Assembly: GCF_000829435.1 (NCBI RefSeq)
Contig: NZ_JXRP01000009.1
Coordinates: 124,001 to 188,000, forward strand
Source of the DNA: Jeotgalibacillus soli
GTDB lineage: Bacteria > Bacillota > Bacilli > Bacillales > Jeotgalibacillaceae
DNA length: 64,000 nt
Direction of reading: 5' to 3'
A program made the translations under genes and the position numbers. Every line of letters starts with the position of its first letter. Position 1 is the stretch's first letter. The notes under the pieces are model-generated. The model had not been told where the DNA came from, searched no databases, and was given only the letters and a program-made list of their open reading frames with translations. This document shows, in pieces, positions 18,158 to 27,978 of this stretch.

Positions 18158-19342
18158 TTGAGTAACACGAGGATTGCAGCAATAGATGTAGGAAACGATT
18201 CAATTAAAGCTTTGTTTGGAAAAATGGATTATGAAATAAACATTCCAAATGTTATGGCAAGAGACACGGAAGACCGTCCTGTAATTGGAATCGAAGAGTT
18301 GAATGAAAAGGATCCTCTAGATGGTATCCATATTCGTGTACACTCTCCTGCCCTGATGGAAAATAACGCGATTTACCGGGTTGGAAATCTGGCAACAAAA
18401 AGTGACAATGCGGCAGAACTAGATCCTGGAAGCAGTAAATCAGAGGAAGATCAAACGCTTGTAATGCTTTTTGCTTCTTTAGCATTGGATGCAGTGAGAC
18501 AAGAAAACTCAAGGATTTTTAAGAAGAACAATAATGTAGTGGATGCGAGCTATACGCTTGGAACCGGGCTACCTCTTCGTGAAGTTAAGGAAGGGAAAGA
18601 CGTAGGCTATCGTTCACAGCTATTAGGCTCTGTTCATCAGGTGGAGTTTCTAGTAACGCCGAAATATCAAGGCTTAAAGGTTAATATCAAATTTGACCAA
18701 GTCAAGATCTATCCTGAAGGGTTCGCTGCTTATATTAATTTGGTAATGGATAATGAGTTGAATATTATTAACCGGGATCTCATTGATAAGAGAATCCTTA
18801 TCCAAGACATTGGCGGATTATCTACTGATATAGCGGTTATCAAAAACCGCAATGTAGACGATGATAAGGCTCAAGGCTTTAATCTTGGTGTTTCTGAATC
18901 TCTTGAAGCGATTAGAGAAGAAATTAGATCTAAACACGGTGTGGAGCTGGATAGCCGAAGAGATGTCGTTGAAATTATTACAAAGAAAAACGATCGTAAT
19001 CATATTATGGTAAAAGGAAGTCGGACAAGCGTACATGATATAACGGACCGCATTCTTATGGATTTAGCGAAGAAGGAATATCGTCATCTTCGTAATGTTT
19101 GGAAAAAGAACTCACAATCCGAGATTTGTTATTTTGTAGGCGGCGGTTCTATGGTTCTAAAGGAATATCTTAAAACATTGAATAATAGCTTAGACGGATA
19201 TAATATTGAGTTTTTTGAAGATGAAAAAGAAAGTATTTGGATGATGGCAAACGCCTATTACAAGCTAATCTCAGATTATCACAGAAAAAACAGCAAAGAA
19301 ACACATGAAAAAAAGCATGAGAAAGCTGCTGTAGAAAAATAA
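18158..19342 (+). CDS. parM: Actin-like ATPase ParM of a type II partition system
   Basis: A 394-residue actin-fold ATPase. Phosphate-1 loop AAIDVGNDSIKALFG (about residues 6-20), phosphate-2 loop IQDIGGLSTDIAVI (about 213-226) and an adenosine motif YFVGGGSMVLKEYL (about 322-335) are all present, and the length is that of ParM/StbA/Alp-type proteins. It would polymerise into filaments that push apart DNA bound by the partner adaptor. I choose TTG 18158, 9 bases after AAAGGG; the ATG at 18149 directly abuts that ribosome site. The next gene starts 12 bases downstream and encodes a small DNA-binding partner. The locus usually belongs to plasmids or phages. Confidence 0.85.
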   Translation: MSNTRIAAIDVGNDSIKALFGKMDYEINIPNVMARDTEDRPVIGIEELNEKDPLDGIHIRVHSPALMENNAIYRVGNLATKSDNAAELDPGSSKSEEDQTLVMLFASLALDAVRQENSRIFKKNNNVVDASYTLGTGLPLREVKEGKDVGYRSQLLGSVHQVEFLVTPKYQGLKVNIKFDQVKIYPEGFAAYINLVMDNELNIINRDLIDKRILIQDIGGLSTDIAVIKNRNVDDDKAQGFNLGVSESLEAIREEIRSKHGVELDSRRDVVEIITKKNDRNHIMVKGSRTSVHDITDRILMDLAKKEYRHLRNVWKKNSQSEICYFVGGGSMVLKEYLKTLNNSLDGYNIEFFEDEKESIWMMANAYYKLISDYHRKNSKETHEKKHEKAAVEK

Positions 19343-19354
19343 TAGGGTGATTCC

Positions 19355-19981
19355 ATGGACAAAAAGGGGAAGACAGGCATTCAGAGAGGGCAGGCGATTA
19401 CATTTCGTCTGCCGTCTGATACACCTGATCATATTTTAAAAGAACTGCAAAAGTTAAAGGAAACAGAAAGAAGAAACTTTTCCAGTAGAATAGCACAGTT
19501 TATTTTAGAAGGGGTTAGCAACGCCGTATCAAAAGAAAGAGAAACTGTCACCATCCCCCTTCCTAAGCCACTAAGCAAGGAACAGCGCAACTGGATAAGG
19601 CATGCACATTCAGAAGCACTATTAGGAAGCATCATTTATCAGCTTCTGGCGGATCCGGTAAGAGCAACCTCTGTATTAGCCTCACTTAACAGTAACGCAT
19701 TGGATATAAACGATGCGTTATACCTGCAAGAAAGCGACAGTACCAATATAGAAAATAGTGAGCGTTTATTGAATCAGGACAAAATCAATCGTGAAAATGT
19801 GGCAGATGAGACGGAAGATGCTTTAATTGAACAAGAGTCTGATGACTTTGAAGATGATTTAATGAATTTTGATTGGAAACAAGCAATGGAAGAGAATACT
19901 TCTTCACAAGAAGATGATTTAGATGACGAAGAGAGTACGGATGACCTTCTTGGAGGGTTTCTTGACCGAATGAATAAATAA
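19355..19981 (+). CDS. parR: ParR-like ribbon-helix-helix DNA-binding adaptor
   Basis: A 208-residue protein. Residues about 10-60 (GQAITFRLPSDTPDHILKEL, then RRNFSSRIAQFILEGV) have the strand-helix-helix pattern of RHH proteins. Residues about 70-110 are helical, and the rest is a very acidic, probably disordered tail ending in a short conserved-looking helix, DDLLGGFLDRMNK. ParR proteins bind centromere repeats with the RHH part and contact the ParM filament with the C-terminus. Position directly behind parM, with its own AGGGTGA site, supports the role. The sequence alone would be only suggestive. Confidence 0.75.
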   Translation: MDKKGKTGIQRGQAITFRLPSDTPDHILKELQKLKETERRNFSSRIAQFILEGVSNAVSKERETVTIPLPKPLSKEQRNWIRHAHSEALLGSIIYQLLADPVRATSVLASLNSNALDINDALYLQESDSTNIENSERLLNQDKINRENVADETEDALIEQESDDFEDDLMNFDWKQAMEENTSSQEDDLDDEESTDDLLGGFLDRMNK

Positions 19982-19987
19982 AGCAGT

Positions 19988-20026
19988 AAAAAAACGACAC
20001 TTTTTGATGCAGGTGTCGTTTTTTTA
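19988..20026 (+). terminator. Intrinsic terminator of the parMR operon
   Basis: AAAAAACGACAC pairs with GTGTCGTTTTTTT around a 12-base loop. Confidence 0.85.
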
Positions 20027-20049
20027 ACATTAACAATTAATATTTGATT

Positions 20050-20816
20050 TTAGTCTTTACTCCACTTTAAATTTGCGAACCAAGACATCCAGGTTATTCG
20101 ACATATCCGTTAAGGATTGTGCAAATCATTAATGCCATTAATGATGGCTAATTGCTCTTCTGAAGCATTGGTTACACGCTGGGCGCTATCAGAAGAGATT
20201 TGTGATGTGCTGGCCATCTCTTAGACGGATGCGGAGATTTCCTCTGCTCCTGCTGACATTTCCTCAATTTTGATTGTAACTTCTTCAATTGCACGTAAAA
20301 TCTCGTAAAATCTTGATCCAACATTATTAATCTTTTCTATTCCATTGTTTACTCTTTCGCGCTCGTAGCAACAGATTCATTGGTAGCACGGCTAATAATC
20401 ACATCAGAGACATTTGATTTGCCTTCTAATGCCTGTTGAACATAATTCCGGTCACCGAGGTATATCGTGCTTTCATCTAAATATCTGGCAATGCCATCAG
20501 GTGTAACGACTGCGAAGGCCAAATAATCTAGCCGCTCGAAGTCTTGCTCCAGTGCTGTTTTTTGTATTTCCCAATCCATCGTTGAAATGGCATTTCGAGA
20601 AGCGATCGCATTGATTTCGGATAAACTGGTTGATAATCTCTCCTCTGCCAATAAAGCGCTGTCTTGAGCCTTGTTTAATAATGAATACTCTACTTCTTCG
20701 GTCAACATCTGGGATGTATTTATGTGCGCGATAGCGCCTAGGGTCACACTAACTAAAAGCAGTAAACTTCCAAATAATAGTAATAATTTTCTCCCAATAC
20801 TTTTCAAAGCTGGCAC
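20050..20816 (-). pseudogene. Decayed methyl-accepting chemotaxis protein
   Basis: The minus strand starts well: a membrane anchor (KLLLLFGSLLLLVSVTLGAI) and the first part of a Cache-like sensor domain ending near DRNYVQQALEGKSNVSDVII. The frame stops at 20349. Beyond it only a fragment of the signalling domain is left, with stops and shifts: EKINNVGS, then IEEMSAGAEEISASV, a TAA-type interruption, then SSDSAQRVTNASEEQLA and the C-terminal end. The second membrane helix, HAMP domain and conserved hairpin tip are missing, so this receptor is dead by internal deletion. An intact homologue lies at 25.8-27.8 kb. Confidence 0.85.
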
Positions 20817-20944
20817 CCTTTTTTAACGAAAAAAGTAATCTATTCATTTTTTCGACTTAATTAAACAATTATTAACATATAAACCAAGGCTTTATTACCA
20901 GGTAGAATGTTCTGTAAATTTATATGGGTGAAATTTAGTCTAAA

Positions 20945-20992
20945 AACAAGGTGACCAGCCTGAAAACGTTCTTTTCAAGCTAGTCACTTTGT
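20945..20992 (-). terminator. Terminator of the hydroxyacid dehydrogenase gene
   Basis: AACAAGGTGAC...TGAAAA pairs with TTTTCA...GTCACTTTGTT with small bulges. It lies 19 bases beyond the stop codon on the minus strand and could work in both directions. Confidence 0.6.
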
Positions 20993-21010
20993 TTATTCAT
21001 GGCCGTTATA

Positions 21011-21967
21011 TTAATATCCCTTTTTATAATCTACAACATTAATCGTTGGCGCTGCTTCAGCCAAATAATTTCTTAAATTTGGAATAAAGATATTTTCAAT
21101 GACACGCTGTGTGTAATGTTCAGTTGAACCGGAAGTATGGGGAGTGATAATAACATTATTCATTTCCCATAAAGGACTGTTTTCATCTAAAGGCTCGTTT
21201 TCGACAACGTCAAGACCTGCTCCTGCTATTTGTCCTTCACGCAAGGCGTTAATCAACGCTTTTTCGTCAACCGTTTCACCACGGCCGATATTAATAAAAA
21301 AGGCGGAGGAATTCATCTGCTTAAATTGCTCGGAACCAAATAAATGATGGGTATCGTTCGTAAGTGGCAAGGCAACCACCACATAATCGCATCGTGGCAG
21401 CACTTTATGTAAACGATCAGTTGTGAACATTTCATCTACATGCTCTTCCGGCTGACCAGAATGCCGTACTCCCAATACGGTCATGCCGAACGCTTTGGCT
21501 ATTTTGGCTGTTTCTTTTCCGATTGTGCCAACGCCAATAATTCCTACTGTTTTTTCATGCATTTCTAAGCTTAAGCTGGCGTGATGCCATGTTTTAGTTT
21601 GCTGTTGTCTGACGTAGGTATGGATATTTCTCGTTAAACTGAGCATGAGAGCGAAAATTGTCTCGGAAATGGGATAAGCATGAACGCCGTTTGCGCTGGA
21701 TAAGAGAATGTTATTAGATTCAAGTTTATCTAACGGCATGCTGTTTACCCCGGCACTCCAGCTCTGAATCCACCGAAGCGTTGATTTCTCGTGAAGACAG
21801 GCTGCCTCAATTTCTTTTTTCCATCCAACAATCACTTCTGCCTGCTGTAGGTGATCTTGCCATATTGCGCGGTCCTTGCCGGAGATAATGGTCCATTCCG
21901 GGATCATCTTCTGTATTTGCTGAAGGTAGCGTTGTTCGATATTTTGAGTGATAACGAGTGTTTTCAT
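21011..21967 (-). CDS. NAD-dependent D-2-hydroxyacid dehydrogenase
   Basis: A 318-residue oxidoreductase of the D-2-hydroxyacid dehydrogenase family. It has the NAD-binding loop GVGTIGKETAKIAKAFGM (about 140-157) and the catalytic residues Arg in FINIGRGETVDE, Glu in DVVENEPLDE and His in IITPHTSGSTE. It reduces a 2-keto acid such as glyoxylate, hydroxypyruvate or a branched-chain keto acid; the substrate cannot be told apart here. ATG 21967 is preferred because AAAGGAGC lies 10 bases upstream; the GTG at 21976 is too close to it. It stands alone. Confidence 0.9.
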   Translation of the reverse strand: MKTLVITQNIEQRYLQQIQKMIPEWTIISGKDRAIWQDHLQQAEVIVGWKKEIEAACLHEKSTLRWIQSWSAGVNSMPLDKLESNNILLSSANGVHAYPISETIFALMLSLTRNIHTYVRQQQTKTWHHASLSLEMHEKTVGIIGVGTIGKETAKIAKAFGMTVLGVRHSGQPEEHVDEMFTTDRLHKVLPRCDYVVVALPLTNDTHHLFGSEQFKQMNSSAFFINIGRGETVDEKALINALREGQIAGAGLDVVENEPLDENSPLWEMNNVIITPHTSGSTEHYTQRVIENIFIPNLRNYLAEAAPTINVVDYKKGY

Positions 21968-22058
21968 ATTGATCACTTGCTCCTTTCATTACTTTGATAG
22001 TAAAAGAGAATCGGTCCTGAGTATGGTGAATTTTATAATAAAGCATCTTATAAAAAGG

Positions 22059-22129
22059 TTTTGTTAAACTGGTCTGTTGATTTTCGCTCCAATCAACGCT
22101 GTGCAAAAATAAACTGTGGACTTTAACAT
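22059..22129 (+). repeat. Dispersed repeat family 1, short copy A
   Basis: Shares its left arm (TTTTGTTAAACTGGTCTGTT) and right arm (CTCCAATCAACGCTGTGCAA, then TGGACTTTAACATA) with copies at 25.7 kb and 45.5 kb. The GC-rich centre seen in the long copy is absent here, so only the two ends remain. No gene is inside. Confidence 0.75.
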
Positions 22130-22152
22130 AGCTTATGAAAAAGAATCATTCC

Positions 22153-22539
22153 TTACCGCTTTTGATCAACATTCAGTTCAATTAGATTTCCATCCGGATC
22201 GGCGCAGAAAATCTGTGCAAACCCACTTACACTGTTTGGTTTTTCTAAAACTTCAACATGATGTCCTTTTAGCCAGTTTAGGGTTTCCTCATAACTTTCG
22301 ACTCTGAGGGCAAAGTGTCCTTCCCGGCTATTTAACCCTTTATTTGAACGAATGGTTTGTGAGGTCGGAAGCACAAGCAGGTGAAGCTGTTGCTTTCCAA
22401 TTTCGTACCAAGCGCCTTCAAAGTCAAAAGGGGGACGCTTTAATTCTTTTAAACACAGGACTTCACTATAGAAACGCTTAGCTTCTTCTAAATTTGTTAC
22501 AGTCAATCCAACGTGATGGATGGCCTCATACTTAATCAA
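22153..22539 (-). CDS. VOC-family (glyoxalase/bleomycin-resistance fold) protein
   Basis: A 128-residue single-domain protein with two beta-alpha-beta-beta-beta units: IHHVGLTVTNLEEAKRFYSE at the start and GHFALRVESYEETLNWLKGH in the middle, ending in FCADPDGNLIELN. The histidines of IHHVG and GHFAL and the glutamate of LIEL are the usual metal ligands. It may be a glyoxalase-like lyase or dioxygenase; the substrate is unknown. The start is TTG 22539, about 10 bases after AAAGGAGC. It is a single-gene unit. Confidence 0.88.
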   Translation of the reverse strand: MIKYEAIHHVGLTVTNLEEAKRFYSEVLCLKELKRPPFDFEGAWYEIGKQQLHLLVLPTSQTIRSNKGLNSREGHFALRVESYEETLNWLKGHHVEVLEKPNSVSGFAQIFCADPDGNLIELNVDQKR

Positions 22540-22799
22540 AATGGTCAGCTCCTTTAGGTTTCAGGCAATTATACATTGATTAAAAGATATCATACTTTAG
22601 ATAATTTGAAGATAGTTGCAGGCTGACAAATAACATCTTTACGCACTAACTACACTTTGGTGTTTTTGGAATGAATATTATGTATGCTGATGAATTATGA
22701 AAATCAAGTTTAGTGTTATTTAAATAGGGAATATGTGAATGCTAGTATGACAATTCTGTATGTCTTTTTGAGACAACTGATTTAACGAGAGGTGAAAAC

Positions 22800-24278
22800 G
22801 TGAAAAATATTACATTAGTATTTTGGATGTCCATCATCATTTGTATGCTGTTGGTCGCATGGGGAATGGTTGCCCCGAATCAATTGGAACGTATTACATC
22901 TACAGTGACTGGTACGATTTCAGAACTGTTTGGTTGGTATTATTTAATTATTATCTTTATAATGCTGCTTTTTTGTATTTATATGATTTTTTCTCGATTC
23001 GGTAAGATTAAGTTAGGAAAAAAGGGGGAGCAGCCTGAATTTAGCTTGCTTACCTGGTTTGCGATGCTATTTAGCGCAGGAATGGGTATGGGGTTGGTCT
23101 TTTGGACAACAGCTGAACCGATTTCTCACGCCTTTATTAGCACACCTGGTGCTGAAACAGGGACAGATCGAGCCGTTGAGGAGGCTCTTCAATATTCCTT
23201 CTTCCATTGGGGTGTTCATGCTTGGGCTGTCTATGCGCTCGTTGCACTTGTACTTGCCTATTTCAAATTTCATAAAGGTTCTCCCGGTTTAATCAGTGCC
23301 ACGCTGGTGCCGTTGTTTGGAGAAAAAAGCATGAAAGGATTGCCCGGGAAATTAATTGATACTCTGGCTGTTTTTGCAACAGTTGTCGGTGTTGCTTCAA
23401 CTCTTGGTTTTGGGTCAGCTCAGATGAACGAAGGGATATCCTTTTTGTTTGGTACTCCTAACACATTTGGTTTTCAATTGCTAATTTTGGCAGTGGCCAC
23501 CTTGCTATTTGTTGGTTCAGCATGGTCGGGGATTGGAAGAGGAATTAAATACTTAAGTAATATTAATATGGGGATTGCGTTTATCTTGCTGCTAATGCTG
23601 CTGATCGTCGGTCCTACCTTGTATATTATCAATATGTTTACAAGCACAATGGGGGGCTATATTTCGAATTTCTTTGATATGAGCTTCCATTTAGAACCGT
23701 TAAACGAGGGGAATCGAACGTGGGTTAATAATTGGACCATCTTTTATTGGGCATGGTGGATCTCCTGGTCTCCATTCGTAGGGATTTTTATTGCCAGAAT
23801 TTCCAAAGGGAGAACAATCAAGGAGTTTATGCTTGGCGTTCTCTTCGTTCCATCTATCGTCTGCTTCATCTTTTTTGCTGTATTCGGTGTATCTGCTCTG
23901 CATCTTGAACAAAGCGGTATTGCAAAAATTTCAGACTTTTCGTTGGAGACAGCTACATTCGGCATGCTGGAGCATTATCCGCTTGGTACACTGATGTCAC
24001 TAATAACTATCGTAGTCGTAGCAATTTTCTTTATCACTTCAGCGGATTCTGCCACATTTGTTCTTGGCATGCAATCAACAGGTGGTTCTCTCAACCCGCC
24101 TAACTCCGTTAAAATCACATGGGGCCTTATACAATCAGCAGTCGCTGCTATTATCGTCTATTTCGGTGGAACACAAGGGCTGCAAAATATACTCATCATA
24201 GCGGCACTGCCGTTCTCTCTCGTTATTCTATTGATGGGTGCTTCGTTCTATAAAACAGTCAAAATGGATCGAACCTGA
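22800..24278 (+). CDS. BCCT-family transporter (glycine betaine/choline type)
   Basis: A 492-residue membrane protein with twelve predicted helices. The family signature GMGMGLVFWTTAEPISH lies near residue 95, and WAWWISWSPFVGIFIARISK, with the tryptophan-rich substrate box, near residue 320. BCCT carriers import betaine-type compatible solutes with sodium or protons and serve osmoprotection. It resembles OpuD-like members, but the exact solute is open. The N-terminus is short, and there is no long cytoplasmic C-terminal sensor tail. GTG 22800 follows GAGAGGTG. Its stop codon lies inside the terminator stem. Confidence 0.92.
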   Translation: MKNITLVFWMSIIICMLLVAWGMVAPNQLERITSTVTGTISELFGWYYLIIIFIMLLFCIYMIFSRFGKIKLGKKGEQPEFSLLTWFAMLFSAGMGMGLVFWTTAEPISHAFISTPGAETGTDRAVEEALQYSFFHWGVHAWAVYALVALVLAYFKFHKGSPGLISATLVPLFGEKSMKGLPGKLIDTLAVFATVVGVASTLGFGSAQMNEGISFLFGTPNTFGFQLLILAVATLLFVGSAWSGIGRGIKYLSNINMGIAFILLLMLLIVGPTLYIINMFTSTMGGYISNFFDMSFHLEPLNEGNRTWVNNWTIFYWAWWISWSPFVGIFIARISKGRTIKEFMLGVLFVPSIVCFIFFAVFGVSALHLEQSGIAKISDFSLETATFGMLEHYPLGTLMSLITIVVVAIFFITSADSATFVLGMQSTGGSLNPPNSVKITWGLIQSAVAAIIVYFGGTQGLQNILIIAALPFSLVILLMGASFYKTVKMDRT

Positions 24279-24311
24279 CCTCGTATGGGAGGACAGGTTC
24301 GGCTTTCTTTT
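24270..24311 (+). terminator. Intrinsic terminator overlapping the end of the BCCT gene
   Basis: CGAACCTG (24270-24277) pairs with CAGGTTCG (24294-24301), followed by GCTTTCTTTTT. Confidence 0.8.
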
Positions 24312-24345
24312 TGGATGAGGGATTGAATGGAAGCCCATTAGTACA

Positions 24346-25539
24346 TTACAGCAGGATGGGGTTGTCTTTTATGGAATTCATGATGTAGCTTTCAAAAAGC
24401 TCATCCTTAACTAACCATGCTGCATGTTTTCGTTTCAAAAATCTTTCCGCTTCATCAAAATTCAAGAAGGTTTCTTTCAGTTTTTTTCGATTGTGTTCAA
24501 TCACCCATTTTTGATCATTCTGGTTTGGGAAAAGGAAAAATGTCTCTTCCTTTCGGTTGGAATACAAGGAACCGGAAGGAGAGCTTTTTATATTATATTT
24601 GTTTTTCCTTTCGTCTTCTCGGAAGGGTTCAAGATGAAAGGTACTAGTCACAAAGTGCTTAAAGGTTTCCTTGTTTAATGAACAACCAGAAGCTTTTGCA
24701 TGTCCTCCTCCACCATAGTGGGAAGCGATTTTTGACACGTCAACATGGTCGTGAATGGTACGGAAGCCAATTCTTTTTCCGCCGATATTGATAATGGCAA
24801 TATAGTCAAGGTGAGAACATTCTTTCCCAAGTTGATTTCCAAGGTCTGAATGGTAGGACTCAGCATAGACGATTCCTGCTAAAAACTTACCTATAGGTGC
24901 CTGGACTAGCTCGCGTCTTTTTCTATGGATGTATCGTTCCATTTTATTTTGTTCCATGTCGAGTATTTTTTCCTCTAATTCATCAAAGAAGAAATGTTGA
25001 TGATTTTTAAGGCGATGAATCATTTTCTCTTCAAATTCGTCTGTGGCTACAAGAAAGAAGAGAGAATTAAGTCGTTGTGCTTCTCGATTATTCCTTTTCT
25101 CCCACTCCCATGTATCGTATTGCCTTACTAGCTCAACAAATTCATTTATGGAGCTTGAAGGTGCAAGTAAATTGTGGTTAATAAGGTATTCGTAAAATAA
25201 GGACGTCGCTGAAGTCAGTGTTCCCTCGTCACGTTTAACCACGACATGTCCCCAGTCGTAATCATTAAAATGAAGCGCCGTTTGATGATGATCGATCAAT
25301 TGGAGCTTTCCGCCTGTTTGATAATATTCATTGAGTTTCTTTTCGTTTTCCTCATTTACAGCTAAATCAGTAATAAACAAGAACGTATTTTTATCGTTCT
25401 TTTCTAGAAAAGATTCCACTTCATGGTTGAGACTTGAAATGGAGTTATAACGGACTTTGACTTGATTTTCGAATGCAAGCTTTGCCAAAATACCGCATCC
25501 AACTCCATCCAAATCACTATGAGACAGGAGCTTATACAT
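24346..25539 (-). CDS. nrnB: DHH-family phosphoesterase, NrnB-like oligoribonuclease
   Basis: A 397-residue protein of the DHH/DHHA1 superfamily. It has the metal-binding motifs HSDLDGVGCG (residues 7-16), a conserved aspartate in FITDLAVNEE, and LIDHHQTALH (about 81-90); the C-terminal DHHA1 part carries ASHYGGGGHAKASG. Size and motif order match B. subtilis NrnB (YngD), which degrades short RNA oligomers from the 3' end and can release AMP from pAp-like substrates. The last 90 residues are more variable. A GAGGTG site precedes the ATG. Confidence 0.85.
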   Translation of the reverse strand: MYKLLSHSDLDGVGCGILAKLAFENQVKVRYNSISSLNHEVESFLEKNDKNTFLFITDLAVNEENEKKLNEYYQTGGKLQLIDHHQTALHFNDYDWGHVVVKRDEGTLTSATSLFYEYLINHNLLAPSSSINEFVELVRQYDTWEWEKRNNREAQRLNSLFFLVATDEFEEKMIHRLKNHQHFFFDELEEKILDMEQNKMERYIHRKRRELVQAPIGKFLAGIVYAESYHSDLGNQLGKECSHLDYIAIINIGGKRIGFRTIHDHVDVSKIASHYGGGGHAKASGCSLNKETFKHFVTSTFHLEPFREDERKNKYNIKSSPSGSLYSNRKEETFFLFPNQNDQKWVIEHNRKKLKETFLNFDEAERFLKRKHAAWLVKDELFESYIMNSIKDNPILL

Positions 25540-25663
25540 TTTTTCACCTCAGAAGATAGTATGGATCGATAAGGGTAAAAGTATTGAAAGGAAGACAGGT
25601 TTGAAGGTTTATTTTTTTCTTGGTGTCAATGTAAAAGGGAGAGGATTGCTTAAAAAGAAAGCT

Positions 25664-25741
25664 ATGTTAAAATCCAATGTTGATTTTTGCACAACGTTGA
25701 TTGGAGCGCCTTCGGCCCCAATCAACAGACACATTTAACAA
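25664..25741 (-). repeat. Dispersed repeat family 1, short copy B (inverted)
   Basis: Reverse complement of the family at 22.06 and 45.5 kb: from the right it reads TGTTAAATGTGTCTGTTGATT, a short GC-rich centre (GGGGCCGAAGGCG), then CTCCAATCAACGTTGTGCAA and TGGATTTTAACATA. Confidence 0.75.
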
Positions 25742-25745
25742 AATC

Positions 25746-25777
25746 AAAAAGAAAAGCACCTGCATCAGCAGGTGCTT
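25746..25777 (-). terminator. Intrinsic terminator of the chemoreceptor gene
   Basis: On the minus strand AAGCACCTGC, loop TGAT, GCAGGTGCTT, then TTCTTTTTG. The perfect 10-bp stem lies 10 bases after the stop codon. Confidence 0.85.
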
Positions 25778-25786
25778 ACTCTTGCA

Positions 25787-27841
25787 TTAAATCTTAAATT
25801 TTTGAATTAATTCCTGCAGCTCGTCAGCTAATTTAGCGAGAGAGGCTGCTGAAGCTGTAATTTCCTCGGCAGAAGCTGACTGCTCTTCGGCAGAAGCTGA
25901 TACTTGCTGAGTCTGAGCGGCTGTTTCGCTCGTTATATTACTGATTTGATCTACACTTAAAGCGATTTGTTCAATGAATGCTGCCATTTGCTGTGAAGCG
26001 GATGATACCTCTTGAATTTGCCCTGTTACGTCCACTACCGAGCTTTGAATATCTAAGAATGTCTGTTCAACAGATTTGATGGCTTGTATGCCTTTTGCTG
26101 ATTGTTCAACGGTACCGTCCATCCAAACGACGGTTTGTTCTGTTTCACCTAGAATAGCCATGACTAGTTCCTTAATTTGTTCGGATGATTGCTTCGATTG
26201 CTCAGCTAATTTACGCACTTCATCTGCAACTACGGCAAAACCTTGTCCGTGCTCGCCTGCTCTAGCGGCTTCGATTGCAGCGTTTAAAGCCAGTAAATTA
26301 GTTTGGTTTGCAATTTGGGTTATGACCTCTACGATCTGCCTGATTTCCTTAGATCGTTCACCAAGATGTTTTATTTTTCCTGCTGCCTCTTGGATGTTTT
26401 CATTAATTCCTTCAATTTTAGAAATAGAAGAATCGATAATTTCAGCGCCGTCTTTTGCTTTATGAGTCGTCTCCACTGAAGCGTTTGATACGTTTTGTGA
26501 GTTAATTGTTACCTGCTTTACACCGGCGGTAACTTCTTTAATCAAATCAGAACTATTTAAAGCATTTAAGGATTGTTGCTCAGAGCCTGCCGCGACTTCT
26601 TGCATAGATTGTGTAATGGTTTCGCTTACTCTTGAAGATTGTTCTGATGCTGCCGATAATTCTTCTGATGCTGAGGCCACTTTTTCGGAAGTGATTCGTA
26701 CTTGTGTAATCATTTCTCGTAAGCTCGAAAGCATGCTGTTAAAAGATGCAGCTAAGTCTCCAATTTCATCCTTGTTTCTTAATTTAAGAGGCTCAGCTGT
26801 CAGGTCGCCTTGAGCAATTTGCTGTGCTGTTTTTGAGAGCAGCTGAATGGGTTTAATCAGTTTGAAAATATAGAACAGCAGACAAATAGCAGAAACTAAA
26901 ACACTTAACAAAATGACGAGAATGATTCCTGATTGAAGAGAATCCACAGCGCCCATATATTGGTCAATTGGTATGTAGGTCAGGATGTATAATCCGTTGT
27001 TTTCGTTTTGAACAAAGGAAGCCATGTTTTCTGCTCCGTTCAGTGTGAAGTAACCTGTCCCTGAATTTGCTTCATTCATCTGTTCGAAAAAATCTTTTGT
27101 GTCTTCAGCATGCTCATTAAAATTTAGTGTGAGTGTATGCTCGGTAAGATCGGATGCAATAACAAGGCCTGACGGATCCAGGATCATCGTATGTACATTT
27201 TGATCTGCTGTTCCTTCGACTAATCCTTCTGTCAATCTGCTAATGTCAACGGCAATTCCGAGAACGGAAAGCACTTCATTAGTCGATTGATCTACAATAG
27301 AGTTAGAAACAGCAATGACAGGTCTTCCGGTAATAGGTGAGTACATATAAGGACTGGCTGCTACGCCAGGGTTTTGAACCTGCTCATAATAATAGGCTTC
27401 TAGTTCTTTATCAAAAACGTGATCGACTGAGCCGCCGCCTACACCATCAATAAATATTCGATCATCGTATGACAGAAAAATATTTTCATACAGTCCGTTG
27501 GAATTGGCTAATCGAGTCTCCAGGTTTTGAGCAATCCTACTTATATTTGCTGGATTAATTTCATTGACAGCAGAGATATCGTTAAAAAAATCTGCTAAAA
27601 ATATTTCATTTACAGTAGAATCAGAGATTTGAAATTGTAAATCAAAAACAGAATTCACTTGCTTGTTCTTTTCCTGGACAATTTTTGTTAAAGAGCTGCT
27701 CGCTTCCTTCTCCAGCGCATTAGAAGCTGAATAGCTCGTATAAATTAAATTAATCAGCATTGGAACGACAATAAAGAAAAGACAGATGAGAAATATTTTT
27801 ATGGAAAGACTGTTTAACCTTAAGTGTCTTTGTTGCTTCAT
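25787..27841 (-). CDS. Methyl-accepting chemotaxis protein with extracellular Cache sensor
   Basis: A 684-residue receptor. Helix 1 is at about 13-35; the extracellular dCache-type domain (about 40-300) contains [20 protein letters not shown] and [11 protein letters not shown]; helix 2 is at about 308-330. A HAMP domain follows ([20 protein letters not shown]). The long coiled-coil signalling domain (about 400-684) contains the conserved tip [20 protein letters not shown] and the flanking [14 protein letters not shown]. It would bind a small ligand outside and control CheA. No CheR-tethering pentapeptide is seen at the end. AAAGGAGG lies 7 bases before the ATG. Confidence 0.95.
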   Translation of the reverse strand: MKQQRHLRLNSLSIKIFLICLFFIVVPMLINLIYTSYSASNALEKEASSSLTKIVQEKNKQVNSVFDLQFQISDSTVNEIFLADFFNDISAVNEINPANISRIAQNLETRLANSNGLYENIFLSYDDRIFIDGVGGGSVDHVFDKELEAYYYEQVQNPGVAASPYMYSPITGRPVIAVSNSIVDQSTNEVLSVLGIAVDISRLTEGLVEGTADQNVHTMILDPSGLVIASDLTEHTLTLNFNEHAEDTKDFFEQMNEANSGTGYFTLNGAENMASFVQNENNGLYILTYIPIDQYMGAVDSLQSGIILVILLSVLVSAICLLFYIFKLIKPIQLLSKTAQQIAQGDLTAEPLKLRNKDEIGDLAASFNSMLSSLREMITQVRITSEKVASASEELSAASEQSSRVSETITQSMQEVAAGSEQQSLNALNSSDLIKEVTAGVKQVTINSQNVSNASVETTHKAKDGAEIIDSSISKIEGINENIQEAAGKIKHLGERSKEIRQIVEVITQIANQTNLLALNAAIEAARAGEHGQGFAVVADEVRKLAEQSKQSSEQIKELVMAILGETEQTVVWMDGTVEQSAKGIQAIKSVEQTFLDIQSSVVDVTGQIQEVSSASQQMAAFIEQIALSVDQISNITSETAAQTQQVSASAEEQSASAEEITASAASLAKLADELQELIQKFKI

Positions 27842-27978
27842 TTTATAACCTCCTTTTTATTCATTACGCGAGATTTTGTTAATTAAATAATTTTGGATAC
27901 TGTATTAAACATATTTCAAGCAGCGGAGTCTGCGGTAACGAATAACGAGTAAATTAGCGGTTGGGAATAGGTTTTGTT

